DNA of 64,000 nucleotides. Source: Bettongia penicillata ogilbyi. Lineage: Eukaryota; Chordata; Mammalia; Diprotodontia; Potoroidae. Within the stretch, counting starts at the first letter, position 1, and every line of letters begins with the position of its first letter. The stretch spans positions 7,976,811 through 8,040,810 of the forward strand of contig JAJHZJ010000311.1 in NCBI GenBank assembly GCA_023548195.1, given 5' to 3'. Shown here one piece after another: positions 1-11,571 of the stretch. The notes beneath the pieces were generated by a model. The model made no database searches. It worked only from the letters and a program-made list of their open reading frames with translations, and was not told where the DNA came from. Position numbers and translations under genes: made by a program.

Positions 1-167
1 AGCACTACGGAGGTGGGCTCTCCTGTGTAGAACAGGGTTATCCTTGTTTCACCTCTCTTAGAACACAAGCTATGAATGAAAACATTAGTTAATATGCATT
101 TAGCTAACTTCTACCTCATCTCAAACATTCTACTAGGTTCAGAACACAAAGATTAGGTTAAATGGGC

Positions 168-379
168 CTGTTGTTTTTCAGTGGTGTCCAGCTCTTCATG
201 ACCCTGTGGACCATACTGATCATGGAGTTTTCTTGATAAAGATATTGGAGTGGTTTGCCATTTAAATGGTTTGCCCAGATTGCACAGCTAGGGAGTGACT
301 GAGGCCTGATTTGAAATCAGGTCTTCCTGACTCCAGGCCCAACACTCTATCCATTGAGTCATACCTAGCTACCAAAAAA
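168..379 (-). mobile_element. MAR1-type CORE-SINE, internally deleted
   Basis: On the minus strand it opens with a tRNA-like head (tagctaggtatgactcaatg), passes through the core with the agctgtgc box and ends in a tail related to BovB/RTE LINE 3' ends (plus strand reads ttggagtggtttgccattt and gtggtgtccagctcttcatg). About 40 bp covering the 'gaggaaactgaggcaaac' part is missing between positions 270 and 275. A run of A follows the head side at 373. No duplication was found. Confidence 0.85.
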
Positions 380-499
380 AAGTACTTAATATTCTCTAGA
401 GCCACTTCCCCAGCTGTGTTCCAAAGAAGCTGGGTGTTCTCTGCAATGAGGATGGTAGCTTTGTGAGACTATATCTTTGCTAGTAATATTTTCATGTCT

Positions 500-690
500 A
501 AAGTTCAATCTGTTTAACACCTCTGACTCAGGTGGCTTGGCTGGTCCATGACATCATGTATAAGGCGGAGAGTGTGACTCCTGATTGAGAGAGCTCTGGG
601 CCTATAAACCTGTCTATGATACACATGGTCAGGTAGTCAGACACAACTGAAACAACCCAAAGCAACAACAGCAATAATATGGAGAGTAAT
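500..690 (+). mobile_element. RTE/BovB-like LINE 3' end fragment
   Basis: Positions 620-665 read as a diverged copy of the tail shared by RTE/BovB LINEs and their SINEs (gtcagacacaactgaaacaa followed by caa-rich sequence), but no SINE head or core precedes it. The upstream 120 bp are not recognised. It may be the 3' tip of the LINE that drives the MAR1-type SINEs. The 5' limit is a guess. Confidence 0.4.
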
Positions 691-999
691 TATGGGAGGT
701 CAAACTCAAACCCAAGTCTCATATTCTATAAATTGTGCTATATGACTTCTATGAAAATTGGCCAAATTTCCTCTAAAAACGTTCTACTCTCCCCTGTCCT
801 TTTCCCCCTGCATTTTCCTTAACCTCATCATCTCCCCTTCATCCCTAGCATGTTTTTTGCTTCTGTCAATATGGTTTAAAATTTAGAATATTCTGTGGTC
901 AAATTAATTTTGGGAAGCACTGCTTCAGAACACAGGTGATATGAAATTTCTAGCTAGTACCTTTGTTGTTTGACTTCATAAGGAAGAGAGGAAATGTAC

Positions 1000-1235
1000 A
1001 GTTTGATTACGATGATGATAACTGAAATTTATGTACTGCTTCATAGAAGGCAGAATATATGTATTACCTCATTTCAAATTTACCATAACTCTGAGTTAGG
1101 TGTTATTAATGTCATTTTACAAATGAGGAGACTGAGGCTCAGATATGTTAAATGACTTACCTGTGATCACATCAGAGGTGGAATTTGAACCCACATTTTC
1201 CTCATTGCGGGCTCAGCACTCTGTCCCCTGTGACC
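1000..1235 (-). mobile_element. MIR-type SINE
   Basis: Reverse-complement MIR: 'aaatgaggagactgaggctcag' type core near 1122-1142, then the tRNA-like head 'gaatttgaaccc' near 1183. It is well diverged and lacks a clear tail duplication, as expected for an ancient L2-dependent SINE. Confidence 0.75.
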
Positions 1236-1794
1236 AGGGAGGAAAACTACTATAAATTAATGGAACTTAATTTTATCCCCCCAGTTTTGGAAGTTGAGCC
1301 AGATAATGTCTCCATGTCAGTACATGGTGAACCTTTTCTCCAATGTGTACTATTGTACTGGCAAAACTGTCAGAGGACAATGGGCTCAAATGACTTCTCA
1401 GTGTTCTGAGCCTCAAGTACAATGCAAAGAGAACATTGTGTGCTGTCTTACCTCTATGCATTCAGGTGGGAAAGTGTGTATGTGATGAAGTAATTGAATA
1501 AATAGCATGAGATATTTATGAGGTGAAATTTGTCTGCATGAAGAGTAGGCCATGAATGCAAAATGTAAAATATTTATCTCCTTGCTGTTCACTGTTGCTT
1601 GTCTTAAATAAGGTCATTTAATTCATTAATAATGAAGATGATAGCAAGACATGAATGATCATTCTTGAGGTGATATAAGAAGTCATTATTAATATATGCA
1701 AAGTGCTTAGGCCTCATGTATCAATGTAGTTTTCTTTATATCAATCCCTTTATGTCAATCCCAAAGTGGAGGCTGGCACTATTGTCTTTACCAA

Positions 1795-1955
1795 CACTTT
1801 CTAGGTAGGTGACCTTGGGCAAATTCTGAGCCTCAGTTCCTTCATCTGAAGACAATGCCAGTACACTGGACCTCACAGGCTCCTGGTGAGGAGAACTCTG
1901 TGTAAATCTTAAAGCAGTGCTATTAGTATTACTTAATGAATGACAGATCCAATGT
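1795..1955 (+). mobile_element. MIR-type SINE fragment
   Basis: Forward MIR core: gtgaccttgggcaaattctg, then gcctcagttccttcatctga, then a ggtgaggagaac and 'taaatcttaaagcagtgctatt' tail. The tRNA-like head is missing or unrecognisable. Confidence 0.7.
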
Positions 1956-2059
1956 AGAGATGGTAAGTGTTGTTTCTTGAAATCTAGAACCTGTATAACT
2001 TTAGGGAGAAGGTGTAGAATAAGTTAGAGCTAGAATTAATATAGATAGAACATGTTAGG

Positions 2060-2530
2060 TAATTACATCTCCAGGCATGGTGCTAAGCACTGGGCTACAA
2101 AAACAGGCAAGGAGAATAGTTCCTGCCCTCAAAGGTCTTCTATTCTTATGGAGGAAAATCACATATAAAGGAGAACTTGAAAGAGGGAGGAGGGATAGTT
2201 GGCATGGTGTGAAAAGGGCCAGGAAGTATTCATGGAATTCTGGTTGTGGGCCAAGTAAAGGGAAGGATAACTATCGGAGTTGACCAAGAGGTTGTTGTGG
2301 GCTAGAGGAGTGGGATATGAAGATGCTGGCCAGAGTATAGGCAGCATGGTAGTAAAATGGTATAGAAGCTTGGTTATGGGCACGGTAAGGAGAATTACCT
2401 TAGCTATAAGTTCACCAATCAGGAGTCTGTCAACCTTGAGGATGGAGTCCAAAGTTGGTGGGGGAAAGGGAAGAGAGGAGCATGATATTTGGAGTATAGT
2501 TGGCAGATGAGGAAATGACCGAGAAGAGGA
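2060..2530 (+). repeat. Ancient LINE-UTR-like repeat (class unresolved)
   Basis: Positions 2073-2170 match a widespread old mammalian pattern: 'gcatggtgctaagcactggg', 'tacaaaaacaggcaag', 'ttcctgccctcaaaggtctt', 'ctattcttatggagga'. The same pattern recurs near 3620, 14550, 27510, 49980, 52380 and 62345. I think it is the UTR of an old CR1/L3-like LINE, but I cannot confirm the class. The region from 2200 to 2530 is a tentative extension. Confidence 0.5.
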
Positions 2531-2539
2531 TTTTAAATC

Positions 2540-2650
2540 TCACTTCATAGTCTTAGACTGTCAGAGTTGGGAAAATGATCCCTTAGTTTAACCCTCTCTC
2601 TCATTGTACTTTTACACTAACTGAGGTCCAAAGAAGGACAAGGATTTGGC
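2540..2650 (-). mobile_element. MIR/CORE-SINE-related fragment
   Basis: Starts with 'cttagactgtcagagttggg' and 'tttaaccctctct', a pattern that elsewhere in the window (32020, 47790, 60330) precedes a reverse MIR core with 'gaggaaactgagg'. Only the first third is recognisable here. Confidence 0.45.
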
Positions 2651-3610
2651 TAAGTTTAGAAGCAAGACTGGTTTCCAATTCCAATATTTCCCACAGAGTA
2701 GCAGAGCTTTTAGAAATCATACTACAAGAATTGTATTTTTTAGAAAGCTGTTGCTTTGTGGGTGGCAGAAGGTAGGAAACAATGGGAATCAGCTTGGTAA
2801 AAGATTTCAAAACCCTTTGGGTCTTTAAAAATTCTTTTAGCCCAGATAATTTGCATCGGTTCTACTTGCCCACCTCACCTCTGCTGCCTCCTTCTAGAGA
2901 GCTTCCCAAGGGAACCTACACAGGGGTCTCCAGCAACATCCTTAGAATCCTTCCACAGATACAGGATGCTATTAAAAGCAAAACAAATGGAAATGAGAAG
3001 AAGATGCTGGATATGTTTTACTCATTTTGTTTTGGGAATGTTGCCTGATTTCTTTTAGTTTATGGTCATGTAAGCTTGTCTTTTGGTGACTGTAGGAGAA
3101 GGCGGGGGAGTAGGGTGGAGTATAGAATCCAGAACTTAACCTCTGAGGCACCTTAAAGAATGGCAGTATCAAACTTTGTATCCCAGGGGTTTTTGTAATT
3201 TGCTTCTCTGGGGATCTGAAAGGAAAGTATGAAGGATCAGCCATGGCTAGAAAGTGGTTTCCAGCCTTGGGAAATGGGTACTATGTAGATACTTCTTTAC
3301 TTTGGTTCCCTGATCTATTCCTGAATGTGGCCGGCTTAGTTTCCCAAATCTTGTATAAAACCAAGTGGAAGTATCCTTGATGATTACTCTCTAGGAAGTT
3401 GAGGGAGATCTGTTTAGTCTGGAATGGATGGATTGAGGCTGTGGAAACAGATGAAACAAACCTGATACCTGGAGATGCAAAACCTTTAATCTTTAGGCTA
3501 TTGAGAAGCTAAGTTGTTGAGTAGTTGAAGGTGTCAAAGAAGGACTCAGTAGGACTGAAGATTATTTTGGGCTTTATTTGTTACTGTTTCTACTAATTTA
3601 AACTGGCACA
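2651..3610. other. No recognisable feature
   Basis: About 960 bp of apparently single-copy sequence. Overlapping open frames of up to 90 codons occur on both strands (2782-3048 plus, 2972-3244 minus), but their composition, lack of splice context and mutual overlap make them chance frames. Confidence 0.5.
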
Positions 3611-3616
3611 TATTAA

Positions 3617-3805
3617 TGGAGTGCCTACATTCAATAAATATTTATTTTATGCCTACTATGTGTAAAACATATTAAGAGGCTATTAATGAATAATGAAAGA
3701 AATGAGTAAATGCCCAGGATATAAAGGTAAAGATGATACTTGTCCTCATGGATATTATAGTTTAATATAGAAGGCAAGGATAAAACAATTATGCATAAAG
3801 TCCAG
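3617..3805 (+). repeat. Ancient LINE-UTR-like repeat, same family as 2060
   Basis: 'gagtgcctacattcaataaat', 'tatgcctactatgtgtaaaac', then 'gatacttgtcctcatggatattatagtttaat' occupy the positions seen in the other copies (size-class text, 'tccctgccctcaaggagctt'). Confidence 0.5.
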
Positions 3806-3821
3806 GGTAGCTAATAGCTAA

Positions 3822-4135
3822 CTTCTTATAGTACGTTTTGCATATGTTATTTCTTTGGATCCTTACAACAAACCCATGAGGTAGGTGCTATTGTTATCCC
3901 GCCTTTCCATGTCTGGAAACTGAGACTGAGAAAGGTCTAGTGTACCTTCTAGATCTTTTGGGAGTAATCCTTTTAGAGGAGGCATATTGCTTCCTGCTAG
4001 TCTACCATCTTGACTTCCCCATTTCACAGATTTAAAATAACTTTCCCATGAACTTATATGCATGTCCATGGCAGGATTCACACCAAGGTCTTTCTTGACT
4101 CCAAGTTCAGTGCTCTTTCCATTGTGCTACATGGA
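3822..4135 (-). mobile_element. MIR/THER1-type SINE, interrupted
   Basis: Reverse core 'gatccttacaacaaacccatgaggtaggtgctattgttatcc' type text lies at 3857-3900, and the tRNA-like head 'ggcaggattcacaccaaggtc' plus 'tgctctttccattgtgctac' lies at 4069-4130. Between 3940 and 4015 is about 75 bp of foreign sequence (including ctaccatcttgacttcc, reminiscent of an L1 5' tip) that splits the SINE. Confidence 0.75.
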
Positions 4136-4984
4136 CTCTCTAAATATAAACAAAATATGGTTACTCTGCTCCTTCTCCCTTTTTCAATTCTTAACATTCA
4201 CTTCCACGAGAATTTGAATTCAAAATTTTCTCCTCATCTCTCCCCACCCCCACCTCAGGATAGCATGTACCCCTTCCACCCCTTCCTCCAGTCTGTCCTC
4301 CATTCTATTACCCCCACTTCTTCCATCCCCCTTCCCCTCTATTTTCCTATAGGGAAAAATAGATTTCTATACTCCATTACCTATATAGCTTAATATCCAG
4401 TTGCATGGTAAAACAATTTTTAGCATTCAACCTTAAAGCTTTGAGTTCCATATTCTCTCCCTTCCTCCCCACCCTCATTGAGAAAACAAGCAATTCAACA
4501 TAGGTCATACATGTGTAACAATGCAAAGTATTTCCATAATATTTATGTTATAAAAGATTAACCACATTTCCCTCTGTCTTATCCTGCCCTTTATTTATTC
4601 CATTCTCTCCCATGACCTGTCCTCCAACAATAGTGTTTGCTTCTGATTATCCCTTTCCCCAATTTGCTGTCCCTTCTATTATCTTCCCTTTCCTATCCCC
4701 TTCCCACTTGCCTCCCTGTAGGATAAAATAGATTTCCATATCCAGTTGAGTATGTTATTCCCTCCTTAAGTCAAATCCCATGAGAGTAAGGCTCAATTAT
4801 TTCCTTTCATTTCCCCCATCTTCCCCTTCATTGTAGAAGCTCTTTCTTCCCTCTTGTATGTGAGATAATTTGCTACATTCTGCTTCTCTCTTTCTCTTAT
4901 TCCTAGTATGTTCCATTCAATAGTAAATTTTATTTTTAGGTGTTCTCCCTTCATATTCAGCTCACTCTGTGCCCTTTGTCTCTG

Positions 4985-5092
4985 TGTGTGTCTATATGTA
5001 GACACAAACATACACACATACATATACATACCTACACAAATATAATATGCACATACATACCCATACACACCTACATATATATATATATTCCC
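4985..5092. repeat. CA/TA-rich simple repeat inside the half-L1-like element
   Basis: Interspersed acacata, catacata and tatatatata units on the plus strand between the ORF1 remnant and the purine-rich 3' segment. Confidence 0.8.
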
Positions 5093-5279
5093 TCTAATTA
5101 CCCTAATACTGAAAAAGATCTCATGAGTTACAAATAACATCTTTCCATGTAGGAATGTAAACAGTTCAACTTTAATGAGTTCCTTAAGGCTTCTCATTCC
5201 TGTTTACCTTTTCATGTTTCTCTTGATTCTTTGAAAGTCAAATTTTTGGTTCTGCTCTGGTCTTTTCAAAAAGAATGCT

Positions 5280-6250
5280 TAGAAGTCGTCTATTTCTTTG
5301 AAATTCCATTTTCCCCCTGAAGTATTATACTCAGTTTTGCTAGATAGATGATTTTTGGTTGTAATTCTAGCTCCTTTGATCTCTGGAATATCATGTTCCA
5401 AGCCCTTCGATCCCTTAGTGTAGAAACTGCTAAATCCTGTGTTATCCTGATTGTATTTCCACATTACTTGAACTGTTTCTTTCTTACTGCTTCTAATATT
5501 TTTTCCTTGACCTGGGAACTGTGGAATTTGGCTACAATATTCCTAGGAGTTTTTCTTTTGGGATCCTTTCAGGAGGTGATCGGTGAATTCTTCCCATTTC
5601 TATTTTACCCTCTGGTTCTAGAATTCAGGGCAGTTTTTCCTTGACAATTTCTTGGAAGAGGGTGTCTAGGCTCTTTTTTTGATCATGGTTTTCAGGTAGA
5701 CAAATAATTTTAAAATTATCTCTCCTGGATCTATTTTCCAGCTCAATTATTTTTCCAATGAGATATTTCATATTGCCTTCTATTTTTTCATTCTTTTGGT
5801 TTTGTTTTATAATTTCTTGGTTTTTCATTAAGTCATTAGTTACCATCTGCTCCATTCTAATTTTTTAAAGAACTGTTTCTTCAGTGAGCTTTTAAGCCTC
5901 CTTTTTCATTTGTCTAATTCTGCTTTTTAAAACATTCTTCTCCTCATTGGCTTTTTTTAAAGGTGTCATTTTCTTAAGCATTTTTGGGGAGCTCCTTTAG
6001 TAAGCTGTTGACTTGCTTTTCATGATTTTCTTGTATCACTCTCATTTCTCTTCCCAAGTTTTCTTCCACCTCTCTTACTTGATTTTCAAAATCCTTTTTG
6101 AACTCTTCTATGGCCTGAGACTATTGCATATATTTTTGGAGGTTTTGGATGTAGAAGCTTTGACTTTGATGTCTTCCTCCAATGGTATGCTTTGTTCTTC
6201 ATCATTTGAAAGGATGGAAGAAAACACCTTTTCTCCAAGAAAGTAACCTT
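5280..6250 (-). pseudogene. L1-type ORF1 remnant (RNA-binding chaperone)
   Basis: ORF1p binds L1 RNA as a coiled-coil trimer in the ribonucleoprotein. The best-preserved open piece is 5625-5855 (76 codons): MEQMVTNDLMKNQEI, an EKIEGNMKYLIGKIIELENR coiled-coil end, then RRDNFKIICLPENHDQKKS and LDTLFQEIVKEKLP, the RNA-recognition domain. It continues in other frames as 'ILEPEGK', 'GRIHRSPPERIPK' and, at 5279-5464, a C-terminal piece including GSKGLEHDIPEIKGARITTK. The coding region is broken by several frameshifts and stops, so no full protein is made. It aligns by eye with the ORF1 at 44344-44592 of the full-length L1 in this window. Confidence 0.75.
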
Positions 6251-6949
6251 CTATGGTCTTATTTTTTTCCCTTTTTTGAGCATTTTCCTAGCCAGTTGTC
6301 TGAATTTTGAGTCCTTTGTTAAGTGGAGGGGATACTTTAGGGATCTGTGAGTTCTCAGTTCCTCCAAGGTGGCACAATCAAGTGAGAGAAGTTTACTCCT
6401 CTCCTGGCCTGTGCTCTGGTCAGGGAGCAACTGCAAGTACTCTTTTTTGTCCAGGATCTGGGAGTAGAATTCCCTCACCAGAGCCTCCACCAGTTGCACC
6501 AGGCCAGTGCTCCTGATTACCCCGGGGCTGGGGTTAGGGCCAGACACCACACCCATCTCACCCATGTGAAAGAGCTTTCTCACTGACCTTTGAAGCTGTC
6601 TTTGGTATTTGTGGGTTGAGAAATCTGGGAACCACAGCTACTACCTGTGATTCCACACTTGAAGCCTGCTCCAGTCCTGTCCTTGCTGCGTGTCCTTGGC
6701 TAGGCTGCACTCTACTCCTAGCCCAGTGCGATAGACCTTTCCTGTTAGCTTTCCAGGCTGTCTTGGGCTAGAAATATCTTTCACTCTGTTGTTTTGTGGC
6801 TTCTTCTGCTCTAGAATTTGTTTAGAGTAATTTTGTACAGGTATTTTATGTGCTATGGGGGAGAGCTAGAGCAGGTCTATTTTTCTACTCTGCCATCTTG
6901 GCTCCATGCCTTCCAGAAGCCTTTTGAGAGAACCATAATACTGAATATT

Positions 6950-7120
6950 TTAAATGCATAACAGATGTTATAAATCTGTAAAATAGGAAATTGAGGCTTA
7001 GAAGGTTAAATAATTTATGTATCATCATAAGGCAGTTGTGTCAGAAGTAGGTTTTGAACCCAGGTCTCCTTGCCTTTAAGTCTAGGACTACATCCATTAT
7101 TGCTAGGCACCTCTCAGTTC
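6950..7120 (-). mobile_element. MIR-type SINE
   Basis: Reverse MIR: 'taaaataggaaattgaggctt', a decayed gtatcatcataaggcag box, then the head 'gttttgaacccaggtctcc' and 'ctaggactacatccattatt'. It abuts the 5' end of the half-L1-like element. Confidence 0.7.
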
Positions 7121-7129
7121 TTAGTTGAG

Positions 7130-7850
7130 AGCAAGAAGTAATTACCTCTGGCCTGGAAGATTAAGGGCAGTTTCCTGGAAGAGAAAGCAGTGGAATTGGA
7201 CCTTGAAATCTAGCTTGGTTGGATTGTTGGACAGGAATAACAGGCAATGGGGCAAAAAAATCAGTTGAAAGTAAGGCATGTCAGGCTGAGCAATTTGGAC
7301 TTTATTCCATGGGGTAATGGAGAAACCCTGAAGCTTTTTGAGTCAGATAATGACATAATTGGAGTTATACTTTAGGAGGATTACTCTGACAATAATGTGT
7401 AGGATGGGTTGGATCAGGGAGGAACTATAGGTGGGAAGACCAGTTAGGTGAGAGATAATTAGGACTTGAAATGGTAATAAGAAAGCATATTGGAGAAAGC
7501 CTATAGAACCAATGAGACTTGGCAGCTGATTTGAGGTTGTGGGGAGAGTAGGGGAAAGGGAGGAGTCATATATGAAACTGACTTTTTAAGTCTTTGTGAT
7601 TGAGAGAATGTTGGTGCCATTAATAGAAATAAGGAGGTCAGGAAGAAGAGCTGGTTTTGGAGGGTGGAGTTGGGGGAATTTGATAAGTATAGTTTTTATG
7701 CACATTGAAATTGAAGTTCTGGTAGATGTACAGAGGGAAATGACCAACAGATGGCTGGGAATGTGGGATAGGCACTTGGGACAGATGTTAAGGCTAAATA
7801 TTGGGATGTTGGTGAAAATGTCAAGGGAAAGAATTTAGAAAGACAAGAAA
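7130..7850 (+). repeat. Ancient LINE-UTR-like repeat, long copy
   Basis: Recognisable successive blocks are 'tttcctggaagagaaag', 'catgtcaggctgagcaatt', 'tggactttattccatgggg', 'gaggattactctgacaataatg', 'gggaagaccagttaggtgag' and 'gaggtcaggaagaagagctgg'. These follow the order of the family also present at 14550 and 27510. The 80-codon frame at 7596-7838 lies inside the repeat and is not a gene. Confidence 0.55.
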
Positions 7851-9900
7851 AGAAGTACAAATCAGAGTCCTGACAATAGCTACATTGGAGAGACAGGAAC
7901 TACTACTATTACTACTACTACCTAACAAATTAATAATCTAGACCTACAATATAATATAGACATAATATGTCAAACAATCTAATATGTAATATAGGTATAA
8001 ACAAATAATAATTCATAACACAGTACTCTAAAATTTGCAAAATACATGAGCACCCCACAATATTGATGTTCATAAATCTAGTTTTCAATTTCACCAAATC
8101 TAGCACTTTATCTCCTATGGCATCTTTCTACATGATAAAGAGAGCTGGGAGAGATAAATTGGAAGAAGGGAAGGGTGGGAGGAGAAGACATATTGATGAA
8201 CTGTATTTCTGAAAGCCTTCCTTCCCATGCATAGTATCAAATGGTGGGCGTCATCAAGGTACTTATTATATAGATGGGGATATGACATGTAAATAGATAA
8301 AAAGTTAAATAACAATGTAAGATTTAAATCACAATTCAAGAAAATGATAGAAGAAATGTTATATGACAATACGAAATTAATTTTCGAATAAGTGTTGCTA
8401 ACTGGAGTACAGACAGAAAGGAGAGTTCACGTTAGGTCAGGAGGGTCAGGATTAGAAGAGAAATCAGGTTGGGTCTGGTGGGTTGGATAGGGTCTTAATA
8501 GGCAGTGAGTACTAGGGAAGGCATTCCAGATAGGGAACAAAGAAGTGTTAAAACATGTGAATCCTTATCAGCTGAAGCGCCTTGCTCAGTAGTTAGCTAT
8601 TAAGATACGAGCAATCTTTGTTAGTTGATTGGTAGCAGTATAAGTAACCTGTTCCCTGAATTTGTTTTCTTTATACGTACATTCTTTGGACCCTGGAGAC
8701 TCTGAAGAGGAAAGGGGGTACACCAGGACAGAACAGGAGCAGTAAACAAAAGGCTGCCATTCAATAAACCTGAATTTGAAAGCCTGAAATAGACAAAGGC
8801 ATAAAAAGTGTTTTCATGGGTAGGCATTTCCAGATCACTGTGCTCTTCCGTGTCTTCATTCTAAGATGTTCCTTCTTATTCCGTAGAGAGATTAACAGAA
8901 AGAAGAAATTTCTTCCTAAGCTCAGTGAGCTTGAAGTTAAGGGTTGTCATTTTCTAATAGAAGGAGTTATCTTTTCTTTGCTAACCTACCTACCACAGTT
9001 AGCACTAGCAAGTATTAAGTAAGTACCTACTGTGCAGTGCTCCTGGGACATGTGGCTTAGAGAGTTTGCTGAGCTTCTCTTTTTATTTTTTTTCTTCTTG
9101 CTTTGAAGGAGTGCTTTAAAATGGAATTAAAAGACTGAAATGTTTTGGGGAAGAAAAGAAAATGGGACTCTTTTGTCTGCTTCTTAATGCATATGGGCTT
9201 CTTTGAATGGATTTATTATAGAATTCGAGAACAGAAGATTTCAGAAATTAAGGCTCAGGATACTTAAAATAGACATGTGGAAGTATTTCTTTTTATTTTA
9301 AAGCAAAGAAATCTGCCAGGCAGGTGAGATGATCACAATATAATAGCCAGAAACCTAGGATGCTCTTCCTATTAGTAAATATTTCCAATTCAACCACTTG
9401 ACAAATATTTTAAGTTTTATCTTAGCAACACATAGATTTTAAAAATGTGTCACAGTGGTCTTCGGAGTTCCTTCAGCTATGTAGGTAACCTTCCCCCCAT
9501 TATTTGTCAAATTTAAAGGGCTAAAACTTGCATGGTTTGTGTTTTCTTTGGTTCTGCATTTGTCTAAATTTGGGGAGCTCAGTGGCAGCTGGCAAAAAAA
9601 AATCAGGAACTCACTTTTGATAGTCGAGCAACTATTTCTCTTCCTTCACTGATATACTTTCTTCCTTTCCTCTCTACATCACTATTTTATGCAGCAGCCA
9701 CAGACAAAAAGAAAGAAGTCAAACAGGTATCCAGTGGGATCACTGTAGATAGGATCACTCTCAACTCTTAGAATTGGAAAGAAATAATATCCAGACAGGT
9801 GGTTGGCATCTCCCTCCTCCTCCTCCTTTAAACACATGAGGATAATCCCATCCACCGGTACAATAAAAAAATACATAGTTCCTTGGATAATTTTTCATGT
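7851..9900. other. Mostly featureless single-copy-like DNA
   Basis: 7900-8110 is AT-rich with a short (tac)n run at 7900-7920. A weak block at 8510-8570 (aaggcattccagatagggaa, 'aaaacatgtgaatcc') may belong to the LINE-UTR-like family. Nothing else is recognised; frames of 68-84 codons at 8115-8369, 8621-8827 and 8816-9022 look like chance. Confidence 0.45.
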
Positions 9901-9904
9901 AGCA

Positions 9905-10010
9905 TGAAACATGTAAATGTAAGCTTTTTGAAGCAGGGACCACTTTTTCTATTGTCTCTATATTTCTTGTAAATAGAAGTCATTTAATACATGATTATTG
10001 ATTTGAATTG
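9905..10010 (+). mobile_element. L2 LINE 3' tip
   Basis: 'gtaagctttttgaagcaggg', then 'ccactttttctattgtctct' and 'atttaatacatgattattga' correspond to the L2 3' end (taagctccttgagggcaggg ... aataaatgnttgttga). Confidence 0.6.
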
Positions 10011-11055
10011 AATACATGATCATTGGATCAAATTGGATCATCATTTTGGTCAGCTTCTTTCTCCCTTTACTTCCTCTCCTCTCCACAGATGTGTAGATCC
10101 TCTGAAAGTTATGAGCACAGGTAGCCAGTGCTACCATATCTATCTTTTTCTGTTTGAGAAACTGGGGAAATTGAAGTATGTCTGTCTAGTGTATATATAA
10201 CAGGGTGTTGCCCTCTTCGGCTCATCTCCTTTTACATATGTACTTGATGGTGGCAGAGGTAGGGGCTGATGGTAGCTGATAGAAAAGAAGAAAGCAGAAA
10301 GAATAATTATAAACAGTAGAAGTCTCAATAGGATGTTCCCTCCCCCATCCTATATCAGGAAGATGGTAGGGAGCTTAAAGGGGTAGAAGAAGGTCCTAAA
10401 TAATAACAACAAATGAAGTACTTTTATTCCTTACCAACTTTGTCTAGGGATAACACTAAGTAAAGATATGGCTAATAAAAAGCACTGGATAATGCCTATT
10501 TGGTTTCAGAATGTAGTCAGAGCCCTAAAAGGGAACAAATCAAGGTGGTATCCACTGTTCAAAACTGATGACTGTATATAAAGAACATTCCCTAAGTTCT
10601 TTCTTCTCCTTTTATAATCCTTCCAAAAACCTCATTCTTTACCCCTTGCCATCCGTCTATGTGAGATGCTCCGGAACCTTAGAATCTTGGCCCTATCCAG
10701 AGACAAAAGAAGATCTGCTAACATCTGGGGGACTCCATCCCCCCTCTGCCTCCTCCATTCCTAGCAGTTTTCCAGAGCCCCCTGCTCAGTTAGCAGGGGA
10801 CTCAGAGCTAGAGGGTGTAAAGCTGTTCCTTCTGTTTGCACCTTTCAAAATTCCTTATCAGGAGCCTCTGGGGGAAAGTACACAATTAGACAATGACATA
10901 CTCCTTGACAGGAATACAGGCAAAAATACTCTGGCTTTTTGGCAGATCTAATAGTTTTTGTGGTTTACTGGTAAAGGGTAAGGCTAAGTAAATTGTGGAC
11001 TTTATGAGAAATCCATGGTGAAGGGGAAAAAAGAGCTTGAAGACTGACCATAGCA
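10011..11055. other. No recognised feature; longest frame 127 codons
   Basis: The plus-strand frame 10568-10951 is Ser/Pro-rich and carries no domain I recognise. The local sequence (tctgcctcctccattcctag, 'gccccctgctcagttagcag') is slightly GC-richer than its surroundings. It could hold an exon, but there is no convincing splice or conservation evidence. I treat it as non-coding. Confidence 0.35.
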
Positions 11056-11059
11056 ACTC

Positions 11060-11560
11060 TCTATTCAATAGACTCTAGTGGCTCCCTATTACCTGTAGGA
11101 TCAATATAAAATCCTCCATTTAAGGTTTTTCATAATCTGACCCCTTTCCAATCTTCTTATACATTTCTCTTCTCCATGTATTAATATGATCAAGTAACAT
11201 CCTTGCTGTTCCTGACATAAGATACCCCATTTCCCAAACCCATGTAGTTTCCCTGGTTGTCCTCCATGCTTGTAACATTCCCCCTTAGCGCTTCCTCTTG
11301 TTTCTTTCAGTTCCTTCAAGTCTCAGCTAAAATTCTGCTTTCTAAAGGAAACTTTTCCAGATCCTCCTTAATGTTAGTGCCTTCCCTCTGTGATTATCTC
11401 CAATTTATCCTGTTTATATCTTGTAAGAACATAGCTGTTTGCATGTTGTTTTCTCATTAGAATGAGCACGGATTGGTTTTTGCTTTTCTTTATATCCCGA
11501 AAACATATCACAGTGCCTGTCACATAGTGGGTCCTTAATAAAAGCTTGCTGGAAGGAAGG
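11060..11560 (+). mobile_element. L2 LINE 3' region
   Basis: About 500 bp follows the L2 consensus order: 'ctccctattacctgtaggat', 'aaaatcctccatttaaggt', 'cataatctgacccctttcca', 'ttcaagtctcagctaaaatt', 'gaaacttttccagatcct', 'cttccctctgtgattatct', 'cacagtgcctgtcacatagt', then 'ccttaataaaagcttgctgg'. The last blocks are the L2 3' terminus. It is one of the best L2 copies here. Confidence 0.9.
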
Positions 11561-11571
11561 AAAGGAAGAAA

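Larger units (their letters stand above)
4150..6910 (-). mobile_element. L1-type element with ORF1 but no ORF2 (half-L1-like)
   Basis: The minus-strand 5' end is at about 6905 and reads ggagccaagatggcagagta, the classic L1 start. A 5' UTR (about 6905-6250) is followed by a decayed ORF1 region (about 6250-5280) and a purine-rich 3' segment. The plus strand at 4395-4570 (ctttgagttccatattctct, 'acaagcaattcaacatagg', 'atacatgtgtaacaatgcaaag') matches L1 3' UTR text seen in the L1 at 29550-29700. No ORF2 endonuclease or reverse-transcriptase motif lies between ORF1 and this UTR. Half-L1 (HAL1) elements are a known mammalian class with this layout. A 3'-truncated L1 next to an unrelated tail is the alternative. 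No duplication was found; the low-coordinate limit is uncertain. Confidence 0.75.

Noticed and set aside
6251..6583. 110-codon minus frame as an independent gene
   Set aside because: It lies inside the 5' UTR/ORF1 junction of the half-L1-like element.
10568..10951. 127-codon Ser/Pro-rich frame as a candidate exon
   Set aside because: No recognised domain and no convincing splice sites; length is within chance expectation.
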